Assembly (NCBI RefSeq): GCF_014217215.1
Contig: NZ_CP056080.1
Span: 1,302,001 to 1,366,000 of the forward strand
Direction of reading: 5' to 3'
DNA length: 64,000 bases
DNA from: Rothia nasimurium
GTDB lineage: Bacteria > Actinomycetota > Actinomycetes > Actinomycetales > Micrococcaceae
Position 1 is the stretch's first letter, and each line of letters starts with the position of its first letter. The notes under the pieces are model-generated. The model saw nothing but the letters and a program-made list of their open reading frames with translations. It was not told where the DNA came from and ran no database searches. Positions 1-7,880 of the stretch are shown here, piece after piece. A program made the translations under genes and the position numbers.

Positions 1-551
1 AGGTAGCTGAAGCCACCCCGGTCGCTGAAGAGGCTGCCCTGGCATCTGCCGCCGAGCAGGCTCACGCGTCGGTTCAGGACGGCACCCTGGTTGTCGATTG
101 GTCTGATGAAGCCCAGCGCTCCTACTGGGTAGACCATCTCACCCCCACCCTGGCAGAGCAGATCTCTTCTACCTCCACCGATAGTGAGGGCTCAGGCGTT
201 TCAACCTCTGATACCTCTTACCTCACCGGTGCGGACGCCCGCCTCACCCGCCCCTTCATGGTTGGTTTCAACGCTTCAACCCTGTCGGTCTACTGGGTTG
301 GCTTCTTTGCCACCATTCTGGCCTTTGTTCTGGCTCTCTTCTTCAAGGCTCCCCCGCTGCGTGCAGTTTCGGGCCTACAGGAGAACGCTCAGGGCAACAA
401 AGTGGTGGAGGCTGTTCCCGCAACTGCCGCACCCCAGGCTTCCCTAGCGTCTGACAAGAAGCCGCGGGCTGGCGTCCTTGCCGCTGCTGCCGCAGGAACC
501 CTGGCTCTAGCTGCCGCCCTGTTGAGCTGGCTGCGCCACCGCTCCCGCTAG
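1..551 (+). CDS. MFS transporter, DHA2 (EmrB/QacA-like) type, C-terminal part
   Basis: Only the last 182 codons are in the window, read from base 3 to the TAG at 549-551. A polar segment rich in Ala, Ser and Thr is followed by a hydrophobic helix (around WVGFFATILAFVLALFF) that ends in the basic PLRAV, which is how the last helix of DHA2 drug exporters usually ends (…LFLP..PLR). A second hydrophobic stretch rich in Ala and Leu and a basic WLRHRSR tail close the protein. Proton-driven export of a drug or metabolite is the family role; the substrate cannot be read from this fragment. The family assignment is inferred from a short region and could be wrong. A strong terminator follows directly. 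Confidence 0.6.
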   Translation, partial: VAEATPVAEEAALASAAEQAHASVQDGTLVVDWSDEAQRSYWVDHLTPTLAEQISSTSTDSEGSGVSTSDTSYLTGADARLTRPFMVGFNASTLSVYWVGFFATILAFVLALFFKAPPLRAVSGLQENAQGNKVVEAVPATAAPQASLASDKKPRAGVLAAAAAGTLALAAALLSWLRHRSR

Positions 552-568
552 GCGCTCTCGATAGTAGA

Positions 569-617
569 AGGCCGGGGCCTGTCACCGACGAGTTCGGTGC
601 CAGGCCCCGGCCTTTTT
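569..617 (+). terminator. Rho-independent terminator after the MFS gene
   Basis: Arms aggccggggcctg and caggccccggcct form a GC-rich stem with further pairing near the loop (accga/tcggt), followed by TTTTTA. It also lies at the 3' side of the converging selO gene, so it may serve both directions. Confidence 0.8.
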
Positions 618-646
618 AAACCAAATTCTAGATAAGAGAAGTTACT

Positions 647-2152
647 CTATGTTCCGCAAAAGCTCGTGAAGAAGCGGGACTCGACAGGAGCGCCTTCCAG
701 GTAGTCCAGGCCGGCACGGCGCTCAAAGGGGTTACTGACCGCTTCCAACAGCTCCTCAAGCGGTTGCCGATTTCCGCGTTCCATCTGCCGCAGGGCAGCA
801 TCGAGGGCTAAATTTCTGGGAATGTAGACCGGGTTATGTACCAGCATGAGTTCCGTGGCCCGTTCAGGGGTAGTACCTGTAGCACCCTTCAGTTCTTCCC
901 ACCGAGCCAACCAACCCTGCCGGTCTTCTTCCGGCAGCAGGCAGGTTCCTTCAGCCAAAGACCTAAAGAACCCTGTAAAGTCCAGCACGTGGCGCTCGAG
1001 TAGCCCCAGAGTTGCCTGCCCGAATCTACCCACCTGAGTGCGGACGTCCTCACCAACCCCACCCAGGTCAAGCCCCAGCTTGGCAGCAAAAGCAGCTATT
1101 TGCTGCTCCACCACTTCATCTTCGAACTCCGAGATCACCTCGGTGGCTAGGTGGATTGCCCGGTTCGGGTTTTCAGGGTCGATGATATCGAGCAGGGTTT
1201 CGGCAAAACGGGAAAGGTTCCAGGCGGTAATGCCGGGCTGGTGGTTGTAGGCGTAACGGCCCTGGCGGTCGATAGAACTAAAAACCTTGCCACGCTCAAA
1301 AGTATCGATGAAAGCGCAGGGGCCAAAGTCGATAGCCTGGCCGGAAATAGTCACGTTATCGGTGTTGAGTACCCCGTGCACGAACCCCAGTGCCTGCCAG
1401 CTAGCTACCAGGTGAGCTTGCCGCTGGGCCACAGCACGAAGCAGGGCGAGGGCCCGCTCACTGCGATTTTCTCCCGGGGTGAGGTCGGAGTAGTGACGGG
1501 CCAGGGCATAATCGACCAGCTGCCCCCGCACCTGAGGGTCGCAGTGGTACTGGGCAAACTGGAAGGTACCTACCCGCAGGTGGCTGGCGGCAACACGCAG
1601 AACCAGCCCCGCCGGTTCCGGTCCAGGTGCGCGGCGCTGCACCTTCTCTCCGGTCTCGAACACAGCCAGGGCCCTGGTGGTCGGCAGACCGAGCGCATGC
1701 AGGGACTCCCCGATGACAGCCTCGCGCCAGGCCGCCGACAGTGGAGCCTTGCCGTCCGAACCGGGGTGAGAGAAGGGCGTCTGACCACTGCCTTTGATGT
1801 GTAAATCGCAGCGGACAGCCCTACCGTCTTCTTCCCGCGCGGGGATAGCCAGTTCACCAATGAGGTGGGCCCGCCCGTCACCCAGCACCGGTGAGAGCTG
1901 CCCGAACTGGTAACCAGAGTAGGCCAGGGCGACCGTGGGGGCTTCTCCCCTGCCCGTCATCCAGGCTAGCCCGGCGTCAGTACGCAGCCAGGTCGGGTCC
2001 AGCCCCAGGTCGCGGGCAAGATTCTCGTTAAGCCAGGCCAGGCGGGTACCCTGCGGGATATCCGGCTGGGCACGGCGGGTGAGGTCAGGGAAGGTCTCAC
2101 TGTAGGTATGGTCAAGGAGCGGGGCGGACGCACGGGGTTCAGTAGGCTGCAT
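647..2152 (-). CDS. selO: SelO/YdiU family protein adenylyltransferase
   Basis: A 501-residue pseudokinase-fold enzyme. Members of this family transfer AMP from ATP to protein Ser, Thr or Tyr residues and are linked to redox stress. Visible family blocks are AYSGYQFGQLSPVLGDGRA near residue 80, the nucleotide-binding DLHIKGSGQTPFSHPGSDGK, the basic loop around GEKVQRR, and HGVLNTDNVTISGQAIDFGP, which carries the catalytic and metal-binding residues (N and D of the DFG-like motif). The C terminus is FCGT with an ordinary TGC cysteine, where eukaryotic homologues may have selenocysteine. The ATG at 2152 is preceded by TAAACT six bases upstream, which suggests a leaderless mRNA. It stands alone and converges with the MFS gene. 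Confidence 0.93.
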   Translation of the reverse strand: MQPTEPRASAPLLDHTYSETFPDLTRRAQPDIPQGTRLAWLNENLARDLGLDPTWLRTDAGLAWMTGRGEAPTVALAYSGYQFGQLSPVLGDGRAHLIGELAIPAREEDGRAVRCDLHIKGSGQTPFSHPGSDGKAPLSAAWREAVIGESLHALGLPTTRALAVFETGEKVQRRAPGPEPAGLVLRVAASHLRVGTFQFAQYHCDPQVRGQLVDYALARHYSDLTPGENRSERALALLRAVAQRQAHLVASWQALGFVHGVLNTDNVTISGQAIDFGPCAFIDTFERGKVFSSIDRQGRYAYNHQPGITAWNLSRFAETLLDIIDPENPNRAIHLATEVISEFEDEVVEQQIAAFAAKLGLDLGGVGEDVRTQVGRFGQATLGLLERHVLDFTGFFRSLAEGTCLLPEEDRQGWLARWEELKGATGTTPERATELMLVHNPVYIPRNLALDAALRQMERGNRQPLEELLEAVSNPFERRAGLDYLEGAPVESRFFTSFCGT

Positions 2153-2164
2153 AGGGCTAGTTTA
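2153..2164 (-). promoter_or_regulatory. Putative leaderless promoter of selO
   Basis: On the minus strand TAAACT (2159-2164) fits the actinobacterial -10 pattern TANNNT and is six bases before the ATG. No ribosome binding site is visible between them. No convincing -35 box is seen. Confidence 0.45.
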
Positions 2165-2252
2165 TCGTCCGGTCGAAGGCTAGAGAGACTGGGCTGGAGG
2201 CTGGGAGCTGCCACCGGTTTCAAAATTTTTTAAGGGCGCCAGCCAAAAATAA

Positions 2253-2265
2253 TCAGTTTAACTGA
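2253..2265. repeat. 13-bp palindrome in the selO-tRNA spacer
   Basis: TCAGTT-T-AACTGA is a perfect inverted repeat in an AT-rich stretch. The 2165-2341 spacer otherwise shows no gene. It could be an operator or part of the island border; there is no further evidence. Confidence 0.3.
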
Positions 2266-2341
2266 TGAGTAAAGTTGATAATCTATCAGAGTATAAAAAT
2301 TCCACCAGAGCCTGATTCGCAGCGGCAGGGCTTAAAACAAC

Positions 2342-2377
2342 AAAAAACCGGCTCCTGTTGACAGGAGCCGGTTTTTT
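2342..2377. terminator. Terminator downstream of tRNA-Leu copy 1
   Basis: Arms aaaaaaccggctcctg and caggagccggtttttt surround the loop ttga. A-runs and T-runs on both sides allow termination in either direction. It lies 23 bases beyond the 3' end of the minus-strand tRNA gene. Confidence 0.85.
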
Positions 2378-2399
2378 CTATGTCCCACATGGGGTTTTC

Positions 2400-2498
2400 T
2401 TGTGCGCGAGGGGGGACTTGAACCCCCACCCTCTAATACGAGGACTAGCACCTCAAGCTAGCGCGTCTGCCTATTCCGCCACCCGCGCAAGGTGTCTT
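2400..2498. repeat. Direct repeat, left copy (99 bp, includes the whole tRNA-Leu gene)
   Basis: Identical base for base to 7644-7742. The repeat runs from TTGTGCGCG to AAGGTGTCTT and includes a complete tRNA gene plus about 10 bases of its 5' leader. The two copies bound the restriction-modification island. Confidence 0.9.
2403..2488 (-). tRNA. tRNA-Leu (anticodon GAG), copy 1
   Basis: Read on the minus strand, the acceptor arm GCGCGGG pairs with CTCGCGC and the discriminator is A. The anticodon stem CTAGC/GCTAG encloses the loop TTGAGGT, which gives anticodon GAG (bases 2452-2454). A long variable arm (class II tRNA) and a T-arm with GGTTCAAGTCC follow. CCA is not encoded. It has its own promoter and terminator. 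Confidence 0.96.
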
Positions 2499-2534
2499 TG
2501 CTTGGCCTTTCGGCTTTGCTGGCAACGAGTAATA

Positions 2535-2563
2535 ACTATACGCAGAAGAATCGAGGTCTGCAA
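2535..2563 (-). promoter_or_regulatory. Promoter of tRNA-Leu copy 1
   Basis: On the minus strand TTGCAG is followed by exactly 17 bases and TATAGT, a near-consensus sigma-70-type promoter about 45 bases upstream of the tRNA. The second tRNA copy has the same arrangement with TTGCAC. Confidence 0.75.
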
Positions 2564-2615
2564 GTTTTCAGCCCCGAAAAGCGGGTGACGTGCCACACTC
2601 AAGTGATGGGGTGTT

Positions 2616-2651
2616 GAAAAATCCCAGGCACCGAAGAACCGGGGATTTTTC
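2616..2651. terminator. Terminator between the tRNA promoter and the 273-residue gene
   Basis: GAAAAATCCC and GGGGATTTTTC form an A/T-flanked stem with a 15-base loop. It probably ends the minus-strand transcript of the 2825-4450 gene pair and insulates the tRNA promoter. Confidence 0.6.
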
Positions 2652-2728
2652 TGTGGTTCGGTTATACGGTAAAAAATACCACCTATGACCAATATTTTTG
2701 GATCCCGCCTGCATCAGCTCCCCGGACT

Positions 2729-2776
2729 CCCCACTGCTCCCTGGCTACCCCTGACAGGGCCAGGGAGCTGGTGGGG
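2729..2776. other. GC-rich hairpin downstream of the 273-residue gene
   Basis: GCTCCCTGGC pairs with GCCAGGGAGC, and the stem extends imperfectly through CCCCACT/GGTGGGG. There is no T-run next to it, so termination would depend on structure alone. Bases 2652-2824 contain no gene that can be supported. Confidence 0.4.
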
Positions 2777-2824
2777 CGTGTCCTTATGAAATGCACTTGG
2801 GTCGGGGTCAAAAGGTACAGCATT

Positions 2825-3646
2825 CTAACGAGAGCCGTGACCAAACTCGCCGAGAGGGTCAAACTCACTCCACTCTTCAAGAGAATCCATATCGACACTC
2901 AAATCTGCAGGTGGAGCAGTACCCACAGGAGCGGTATAAACTTTGCCTACCCCTGGCCGAGTCCACTCAGAAACAGTAACTGTCACAGCATCAGACCACA
3001 GCTCTGACGGGACATCCAATAGCCCCCGAGTTTGCAGATGCTCAATAAAATGTAGAATCTGCACAACGCAGAGCATCATCGAAGCGACTGTGACAGTCGC
3101 GTTGAAGTAGACCTCTTCTAGGTAAAACTGCTCAGAAAAGGAGCGCCGACGCTGATCTTCATGCAACAATGAACCATAAAGCCACGCGCCGGCAAGTTCT
3201 TTGTTGTTGACACCGCTACCGGGTTCGTAAGTTTTGCCCTTGGTGCTGATTGGGTGGTCAGGATCAGCTGATTGGCACTCTTTCAGAAGTCGGAGGGCCT
3301 TCTCTCTGGTTTCTGTATCATCAACATTTTCGTAAATGTAGGCAAGGACGTCGGCGTAGTAAATACCATCGCTGAAAAGAAAGACAGGACGCACACGAGC
3401 CGCCGCACTTTCAACCTGCTCTGTAGGAAGCAAATCGACGGGCCGAAACCTTACTGTCGTTTCACCCGTTCTCAAATCTTTTTGAAAATCCATGTTAAAC
3501 CTGTAGGTACTCAGATTCCGCAACTTACCAAAGTCACGCGCTAAAGAATGATCTTGGACAATACGAGCCCTGATTATGAAGTGTTGTAGCTGCTCGATGG
3601 TGAAGTTTTTATAGGCTTTTGATGTATTGAAGTCGTCAACGGACAT
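2825..3646 (-). CDS. Hypothetical protein, 273 residues, restriction island
   Basis: The family is not recognised. The protein looks soluble and mainly helical, with one hydrophobic helix near residues 195-215 (around SMMLCVVQILHFI). The last 45 residues are acidic and rich in Pro, Ser and Asp. No catalytic motif, zinc site or signal peptide can be seen. The stop codon of the upstream DUF4145 gene (3650) is three bases before this ATG (3646), so the two are almost certainly one operon, divergent from the MmeI-like gene. The DNA is poorer in GC than the housekeeping genes nearby, as expected of an acquired region. By position it may be an accessory of the restriction enzyme or an independent defence protein working with its DUF4145 partner. 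Confidence 0.75.
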   Translation of the reverse strand: MSVDDFNTSKAYKNFTIEQLQHFIIRARIVQDHSLARDFGKLRNLSTYRFNMDFQKDLRTGETTVRFRPVDLLPTEQVESAAARVRPVFLFSDGIYYADVLAYIYENVDDTETREKALRLLKECQSADPDHPISTKGKTYEPGSGVNNKELAGAWLYGSLLHEDQRRRSFSEQFYLEEVYFNATVTVASMMLCVVQILHFIEHLQTRGLLDVPSELWSDAVTVTVSEWTRPGVGKVYTAPVGTAPPADLSVDMDSLEEWSEFDPLGEFGHGSR

Positions 3647-3649
3647 GAC

Positions 3650-4450
3650 TTACTTGCTCTCTTGCATGGGTTCAGGGTTCGACAAGTTATTTTCATGATA
3701 CTTAGCCATTACATCTGCTACCCCATTACGGATTGATTCTGGCAAATTTTCATACATTTCATCAACTAGATTCCGATTGGTGATGAACTCATTTACCAGA
3801 GCGTTCAAAGAGTTTGCCAAAACTCCGGGTATGCCCTCAGAGTCCTCATTGAGAAAGATCGTCACGGCAAGGGCTTCTTCGTCCCCTGAGTGCAGTACCT
3901 TATTCCCGATGACTCTAATAGTGGTAAGCGCTTGGAAAATATGTTTAGGCACTGACTGACTTAAGTAATTGATTCTGCCGTTTAGATTAACTTTAGGTAA
4001 GGCTTCTTTGGTGAGCTCATAGACAAGCTGCTCTGTTGCTGCCCGCATGAGCGCCGCCGACGCTCTTTTGGAGATAGGGAAAACCGCCGAAGCCTCTTTG
4101 TAGAGTTCTGCTACTTTCGGAGGCATATCTTCGCTGGGCTCTGGAAATCCCGCACTTTGAGGAAGAGGGTAGACGAGCTTATACCCCTCCCAGAAACTTG
4201 ATTTTTTGCAGCTGTGACAGATTGATACGTGCCAAATATCCCCTGCAGTTGGAGGCACCGGTTCCCCGGTGTAAAAGTGGTTCCCTGCATGATATGGGTA
4301 TTCTATTGTCAGAAAAGGCGGCATTTGATCTAGGTAGAATTTGCCATTTTCGATGAGATATAAGTCTTCAAAATTTTGTCCAGCGAAAGCCCCGCAGTTG
4401 GGGCAGACGAAAGATTCTGCGCTGTAACGGGGGCTTCGGTCCTTAGTCAT
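3650..4450 (-). CDS. DUF4145-type protein with N-terminal zinc ribbon
   Basis: A 266-residue protein. CPNC (Cys16, Cys19) and CHSC (Cys78, Cys81) make a likely four-cysteine zinc ribbon. From about residue 110 a helical domain follows with the DUF4145 pattern: SKRASAALMRAATEQLV, a loop with LNGRINYL, then IRVIGNKVLHSGD, an R-x-x-G-N-x-x-x-H motif. DUF4145 domains are common in defence loci and fused to restriction enzymes; their biochemical role is not settled. It heads a two-gene operon with the 273-residue gene and is divergent from the MmeI-like enzyme across a 146-base spacer packed with inverted repeats. The restriction subunit at 32562 also begins with a DUF4145-like domain. Confidence 0.8.
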   Translation of the reverse strand: MTKDRSPRYSAESFVCPNCGAFAGQNFEDLYLIENGKFYLDQMPPFLTIEYPYHAGNHFYTGEPVPPTAGDIWHVSICHSCKKSSFWEGYKLVYPLPQSAGFPEPSEDMPPKVAELYKEASAVFPISKRASAALMRAATEQLVYELTKEALPKVNLNGRINYLSQSVPKHIFQALTTIRVIGNKVLHSGDEEALAVTIFLNEDSEGIPGVLANSLNALVNEFITNRNLVDEMYENLPESIRNGVADVMAKYHENNLSNPEPMQESK

Positions 4451-4485
4451 AATTCCTCACATTCACCCTGTCTGGTTGTTCGCCT

Positions 4486-4559
4486 GAACCACAATTACTG
4501 TGGTTCAAGTTGCTACTTCTATACTGTATCTACACAGTCAATATGAGTGATTTACTCAT
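4486..4559. promoter_or_regulatory. Three adjacent inverted repeats in the divergent control region
   Basis: GAACCACA-attac-TGTGGTTC (4486-4506), ACTGT-atctac-ACAGT (4523-4538) and ATGAGT-gattt-ACTCAT (4543-4559) lie in a row between the DUF4145 gene and the MmeI-like gene. TATACT (4520-4525) is a possible -10 for the rightward gene and overlaps the second repeat. The arrangement suggests operator sites for a regulator, but no regulator gene is in the island. Confidence 0.5.
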
Positions 4560-4596
4560 TACTTGCCAGTAGAAGACACCCGCACCAAGGACGCCC

Positions 4597-7461
4597 ATGA
4601 CCCACCACGACTACAACGACCGCACCACAACCAAGCGGGAACTCAATAAGTTTGCTCACTACTGGTCACAGGTCGTCCAAGAACGCAAAGACGAAGGCAC
4701 CCACAACAGCCTCGAAAAACAGCGTGCACAACAATACTGGTCGCACCTGCTCCGGTGCTTCGGGATTATCCCCGAAATGATTGACCTCTACGAGAAAAAT
4801 GCTCAACGAGCCACCACCGGCAATACCGGGTGGATTGACCTCTTTATCTCGGGCACCGTTATCGGTGAAGCCAAGTCACCGGGCAAGGACCTTGACGAAG
4901 CGCAGAACCAGATTCGTGACTACCTCAACGGTGGAACCATCAAAAGCACTGAGTTCCCCAAATACTCGATTGTCACGGACTTCGAGAATATCCGTATCAC
5001 CCGTCTGGACGGCACCGAACCCGATGTTCAGTTCCATGTCAGCGACATTGCCAATCACTACGACCAGATGCTGTTCTTCATCGCTCAGGAACCTATCAGC
5101 CGTGAAGAACAGGAACAGGCTTCCGTCAAAGCGGCAAAGCTCATGGCTGACCTTTACACCGCCGTCTTAGGCGATGAGGCAGATACCCCTGTTGGTGATG
5201 AAGCGCCCCGCACGCCGGAGGAAGAAGACGAGAAAACTGAGCAAGTCTCTATCCTGATGACTCGCCTGTTGTTTCTCATGTACGGCGATGATGCAGGGCT
5301 TTGGGAGCACAACCTCTTTCACCGTTGGGTTGAATACGAAACCACCCCGGACAGTCTTGGCGGGCAGTTGGCGGTTCTCTTTGGGGTCCTGAATAAGCCG
5401 CAGAATAAGCGTAATAAAAATATCCCGGAACTTATGGCCAAGTTCCCTTACGTCAACGGCGGAATTTTCTCGCAGACCATTGAGCCTGAGTTCTTTACGC
5501 CTGAAACCCGTGAGGCTCTGCTGGATGCCTGCCGCTTCCGCTGGGATCACATTGATGTGTCTGTATTTGGTGCCATGTTCCAGCTGGTCAAGTCTAAGGA
5601 AGCACGCCGAGCCGCTGGCGAGCACTACACCAGTGAGAAAGATATTCTAAAAACTATTGGCCCGCTGTTCTACGACGAGTACCGGGCTGAGGCTGACCGT
5701 CTTATCGCTAATAAGTCCACCCGGCCCAAGGACTTTGATGCCTTCCTCACTAAGTTGGCCTCCAACGTCTACTGTGACCCTGCCTGCGGCGGCGGTAACT
5801 TCCTTAACGTTGCCTACGCCCGTCTGCGTGAGATTGAAACCGACATTCTGGTGGAGAAGAAGAAACGCGGCGGGGACTTCAATATGTCCTTGGACATCTC
5901 CCTTGACCAGAAACTTTCCATTGACCAGTTCTACGGTTTTGAAATCAACTGGTGGGCGGCAAAAATTGCCGAGACAGCAATGTTCCTGGTAGACCACCAA
6001 GCTAACCAGTACCTGGCTAAAGAATTGGGTGATGCGCCTGATCGCCTGCCGATTCAGATTGCGGCGCACATTATTCACAGCGATGCTCTGGCCTTGGACT
6101 GGCGTGAGACTATCCCCAACCCTGCTGGCGAGACATTTATTTTCGGTAACCCACCATTTATTGGTCAGTGGACAAAGACCAAGGAGCAGACCGCTGCCAT
6201 GAAAGCTGTCTGGGGTAAGGACTATGACGGCTACCTGGACTTTGTGACCGCCTGGTTTAAGAAAGCCGCGGACTACTACAAGCACGGCGAAGACCGCTCA
6301 CAAGACCGTGAGGGCGAGTTCGCTTTTGTGTCCACTAATTCTATTGCCCAGGGTCAGGCAGTACCCTCACTCTATGGCCCACTATTCCGAGATGGCTGGC
6401 ATATCAAGTTCGCTTACCAGACTTTCCCGTGGAACTCAGAAGCTCCTGGCAAGGCGGCGGTACATTGTGTCATTACTGGGTACACCCGCAATTCAGCAGC
6501 AAAGCAACGCCTTTTCATTTTCGATTGGAAAGATAAACAGCATAACGAAGCTAAGGTCAAAACTGGCATCAATGCCTATCTCCTGGACGCTGAAAATATA
6601 CTCATCACTAAAAGAACAAAACCTATATCTGCAAGCATTGCTCCTGTTTTGCGTGGTAGCCAGCCGACTGATGGAGGCAACCTGATTGTCGAGCCAGCAG
6701 ATTACCAACTCATTACACAAGACCCAGTTGCATCAAAATATCTACGCCCATTCAGAATGGGACGTGAACTTGTTAGAGGGCTGGATAGATGGTGTCTTTG
6801 GATGGTTAATTTTGACCCGAACGATCTCGCAAAAAGCATAGAGCTAAAAAAGAGAATCGTAGCAACCCAAGAAATGCGACTCAATAGCTCTAAAAAAGCA
6901 ACTCAAGAAAAGGCTAAAACCCCTTACCTTTTCGATGAAATCCGACAGCCTGAAACCGATTATGTCGGTATTCCAGCTGTAGTTTCAGAGTCGCGCGTAT
7001 TCTATACTGCCGCTCATTTATCGGCAGATGTCATTGCCGGTAACAAGCTGTATACCGCAACCGATCCGGACGGGTTCTTATTTGCGATTATTAGCTCTTC
7101 AATGTTCATTACATGGCAGAAAGCTGTTGGCGGGCGCCTGAAATCTGACCTCAACTTCTCCAACACAATTGTCTGGAATAACCTGCCGCTACCAGAGGTA
7201 GACCCGAAACTGCGCGCCCAAATTATCGGGGCTGGACAGGAAGTCCTTGCCACTCGTGAAAGTATCGCAGAACGAGCAGGCGGCACTCGCTCCCTAGCGG
7301 ATATGTACGACCCACTTGCAATGGATAAGGGGTTGCTTGATGCTCATAAAAAACTTGACCGTGTAGTAGATAAGGCGTTTGGTGCGCCGAAGCTCTGCAC
7401 GTCAGAGAATCAGCGTTTGGAAATCCTATTCGATTCCTACGCCAAAATGACCGCTCAATAG
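4597..7461 (+). CDS. MmeI-like type IIL restriction-modification enzyme (nuclease and adenine methylase in one chain)
   Basis: A 954-residue chain, close to the roughly 920 of MmeI. Domains in order: an N-terminal PD-(D/E)xK nuclease with Asp81 (WIDLF) and Glu91-Ala-Lys93 (GEAKSPGKDL); a helical spacer; an N6-adenine methylase with GEHYTS (about 341), motif I DPACGGGNF (from Asp394) and motif IV NPPF (from Asn518); then a target-recognition domain from about residue 620. In this family one recognition domain serves both cutting and methylation of one DNA strand, so no separate specificity gene is needed. Both catalytic sites look complete. Bases about 6480-7080, within the recognition domain, are clearly more AT-rich than the rest, as if that segment had been exchanged. 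It lies alone between duplicated tRNA genes. The recognition sequence cannot be predicted from here. Confidence 0.92.
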   Translation: MTHHDYNDRTTTKRELNKFAHYWSQVVQERKDEGTHNSLEKQRAQQYWSHLLRCFGIIPEMIDLYEKNAQRATTGNTGWIDLFISGTVIGEAKSPGKDLDEAQNQIRDYLNGGTIKSTEFPKYSIVTDFENIRITRLDGTEPDVQFHVSDIANHYDQMLFFIAQEPISREEQEQASVKAAKLMADLYTAVLGDEADTPVGDEAPRTPEEEDEKTEQVSILMTRLLFLMYGDDAGLWEHNLFHRWVEYETTPDSLGGQLAVLFGVLNKPQNKRNKNIPELMAKFPYVNGGIFSQTIEPEFFTPETREALLDACRFRWDHIDVSVFGAMFQLVKSKEARRAAGEHYTSEKDILKTIGPLFYDEYRAEADRLIANKSTRPKDFDAFLTKLASNVYCDPACGGGNFLNVAYARLREIETDILVEKKKRGGDFNMSLDISLDQKLSIDQFYGFEINWWAAKIAETAMFLVDHQANQYLAKELGDAPDRLPIQIAAHIIHSDALALDWRETIPNPAGETFIFGNPPFIGQWTKTKEQTAAMKAVWGKDYDGYLDFVTAWFKKAADYYKHGEDRSQDREGEFAFVSTNSIAQGQAVPSLYGPLFRDGWHIKFAYQTFPWNSEAPGKAAVHCVITGYTRNSAAKQRLFIFDWKDKQHNEAKVKTGINAYLLDAENILITKRTKPISASIAPVLRGSQPTDGGNLIVEPADYQLITQDPVASKYLRPFRMGRELVRGLDRWCLWMVNFDPNDLAKSIELKKRIVATQEMRLNSSKKATQEKAKTPYLFDEIRQPETDYVGIPAVVSESRVFYTAAHLSADVIAGNKLYTATDPDGFLFAIISSSMFITWQKAVGGRLKSDLNFSNTIVWNNLPLPEVDPKLRAQIIGAGQEVLATRESIAERAGGTRSLADMYDPLAMDKGLLDAHKKLDRVVDKAFGAPKLCTSENQRLEILFDSYAKMTAQ

Positions 7462-7489
7462 TCAAGAGCGCATGCTGGTACAAAAGCCG

Positions 7490-7518
7490 GTGGCCTTAGA
7501 AAACCCCTCTAGGGCCAC
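7490..7518 (+). terminator. Possible terminator hairpin after the MmeI-like gene
   Basis: GTGGCC (7490-7495) and GGCCAC (7513-7518) pair, with weaker pairing inside (ttaga/tctag). There is no T-run, so efficiency is uncertain. Confidence 0.4.
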
Positions 7519-7581
7519 TGGGTGCACGTTCCGGGGCATGGTGTCAGCCGGAATCGCCACTAATCCCGTTAGGGAATACAC

Positions 7582-7619
7582 AAAAAGCCCGATTCACTGT
7601 TTCCAGTGAATCGGGCTTT
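7582..7619. terminator. Terminator downstream of tRNA-Leu copy 2
   Basis: Arms aaagcccgattcactg and cagtgaatcgggcttt with loop tttc are flanked by A and T runs and can work in both directions. The stem sequence differs from that of tRNA copy 1, so only the tRNA itself is duplicated. Confidence 0.85.
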
Positions 7620-7643
7620 GCCGTTCGGTTATCAGATAACCAG

Positions 7644-7742
7644 TTGTGCGCGAGGGGGGACTTGAACCCCCACCCTCTAATACGAGGACTAGCACCTCAA
7701 GCTAGCGCGTCTGCCTATTCCGCCACCCGCGCAAGGTGTCTT
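7644..7742. repeat. Direct repeat, right copy (99 bp, includes the whole tRNA-Leu gene)
   Basis: Identical to 2400-2498. Outside these 99 bases the flanks differ, apart from a short conserved piece (gctggcaacgagt) and the -10 box further upstream of the tRNA. Confidence 0.9.
7647..7732 (-). tRNA. tRNA-Leu (anticodon GAG), copy 2
   Basis: Identical in all 86 bases to copy 1: same acceptor stem, GAG anticodon, long variable arm and discriminator A, with no encoded CCA. It has its own promoter (7781-7809) and terminator (7582-7619), so both copies look functional. Confidence 0.96.
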
Positions 7743-7780
7743 GCAGACTTCAGCTGAAGCCGTGCTGGCAACGAGTTATT

Positions 7781-7809
7781 ACTATACACAATGTTGAGTG
7801 AACGTGCAA
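7781..7809 (-). promoter_or_regulatory. Promoter of tRNA-Leu copy 2
   Basis: On the minus strand TTGCAC, 17 bases, TATAGT. The -10 and part of the leader match copy 1, while the spacer and upstream bases do not. The promoter lies just upstream of the divergent pepN control region. Confidence 0.75.
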
Positions 7810-7868
7810 AATCCACCCTCCTCTACCCCACTAGCACTTCCAAACTCGACCTTGTACATACAGGGACT

Positions 7869-7880
7869 TACTATAGTGAT
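7869..7880 (+). promoter_or_regulatory. Putative leaderless promoter of pepN
   Basis: TACTAT (7869-7874) fits TANNNT and ends six bases before GTG 7881. No Shine-Dalgarno sequence is present. TATAGT at 7872-7877 overlaps it and may be the real hexamer. Confidence 0.45.

Noticed and set aside
647-660. SelO as a selenoprotein
   Set aside because: The residue near the C terminus is encoded by TGC, and the stop after FCGT is TAG.
1151-1804. Open frame of 217 codons opposite selO
   Set aside because: Shadow of selO on the other strand; no family features and selO is clearly the gene.
2400-7742. Integrative element or prophage with integrase
   Set aside because: No recombinase, excisionase or phage gene between the tRNA copies; only restriction-related genes.
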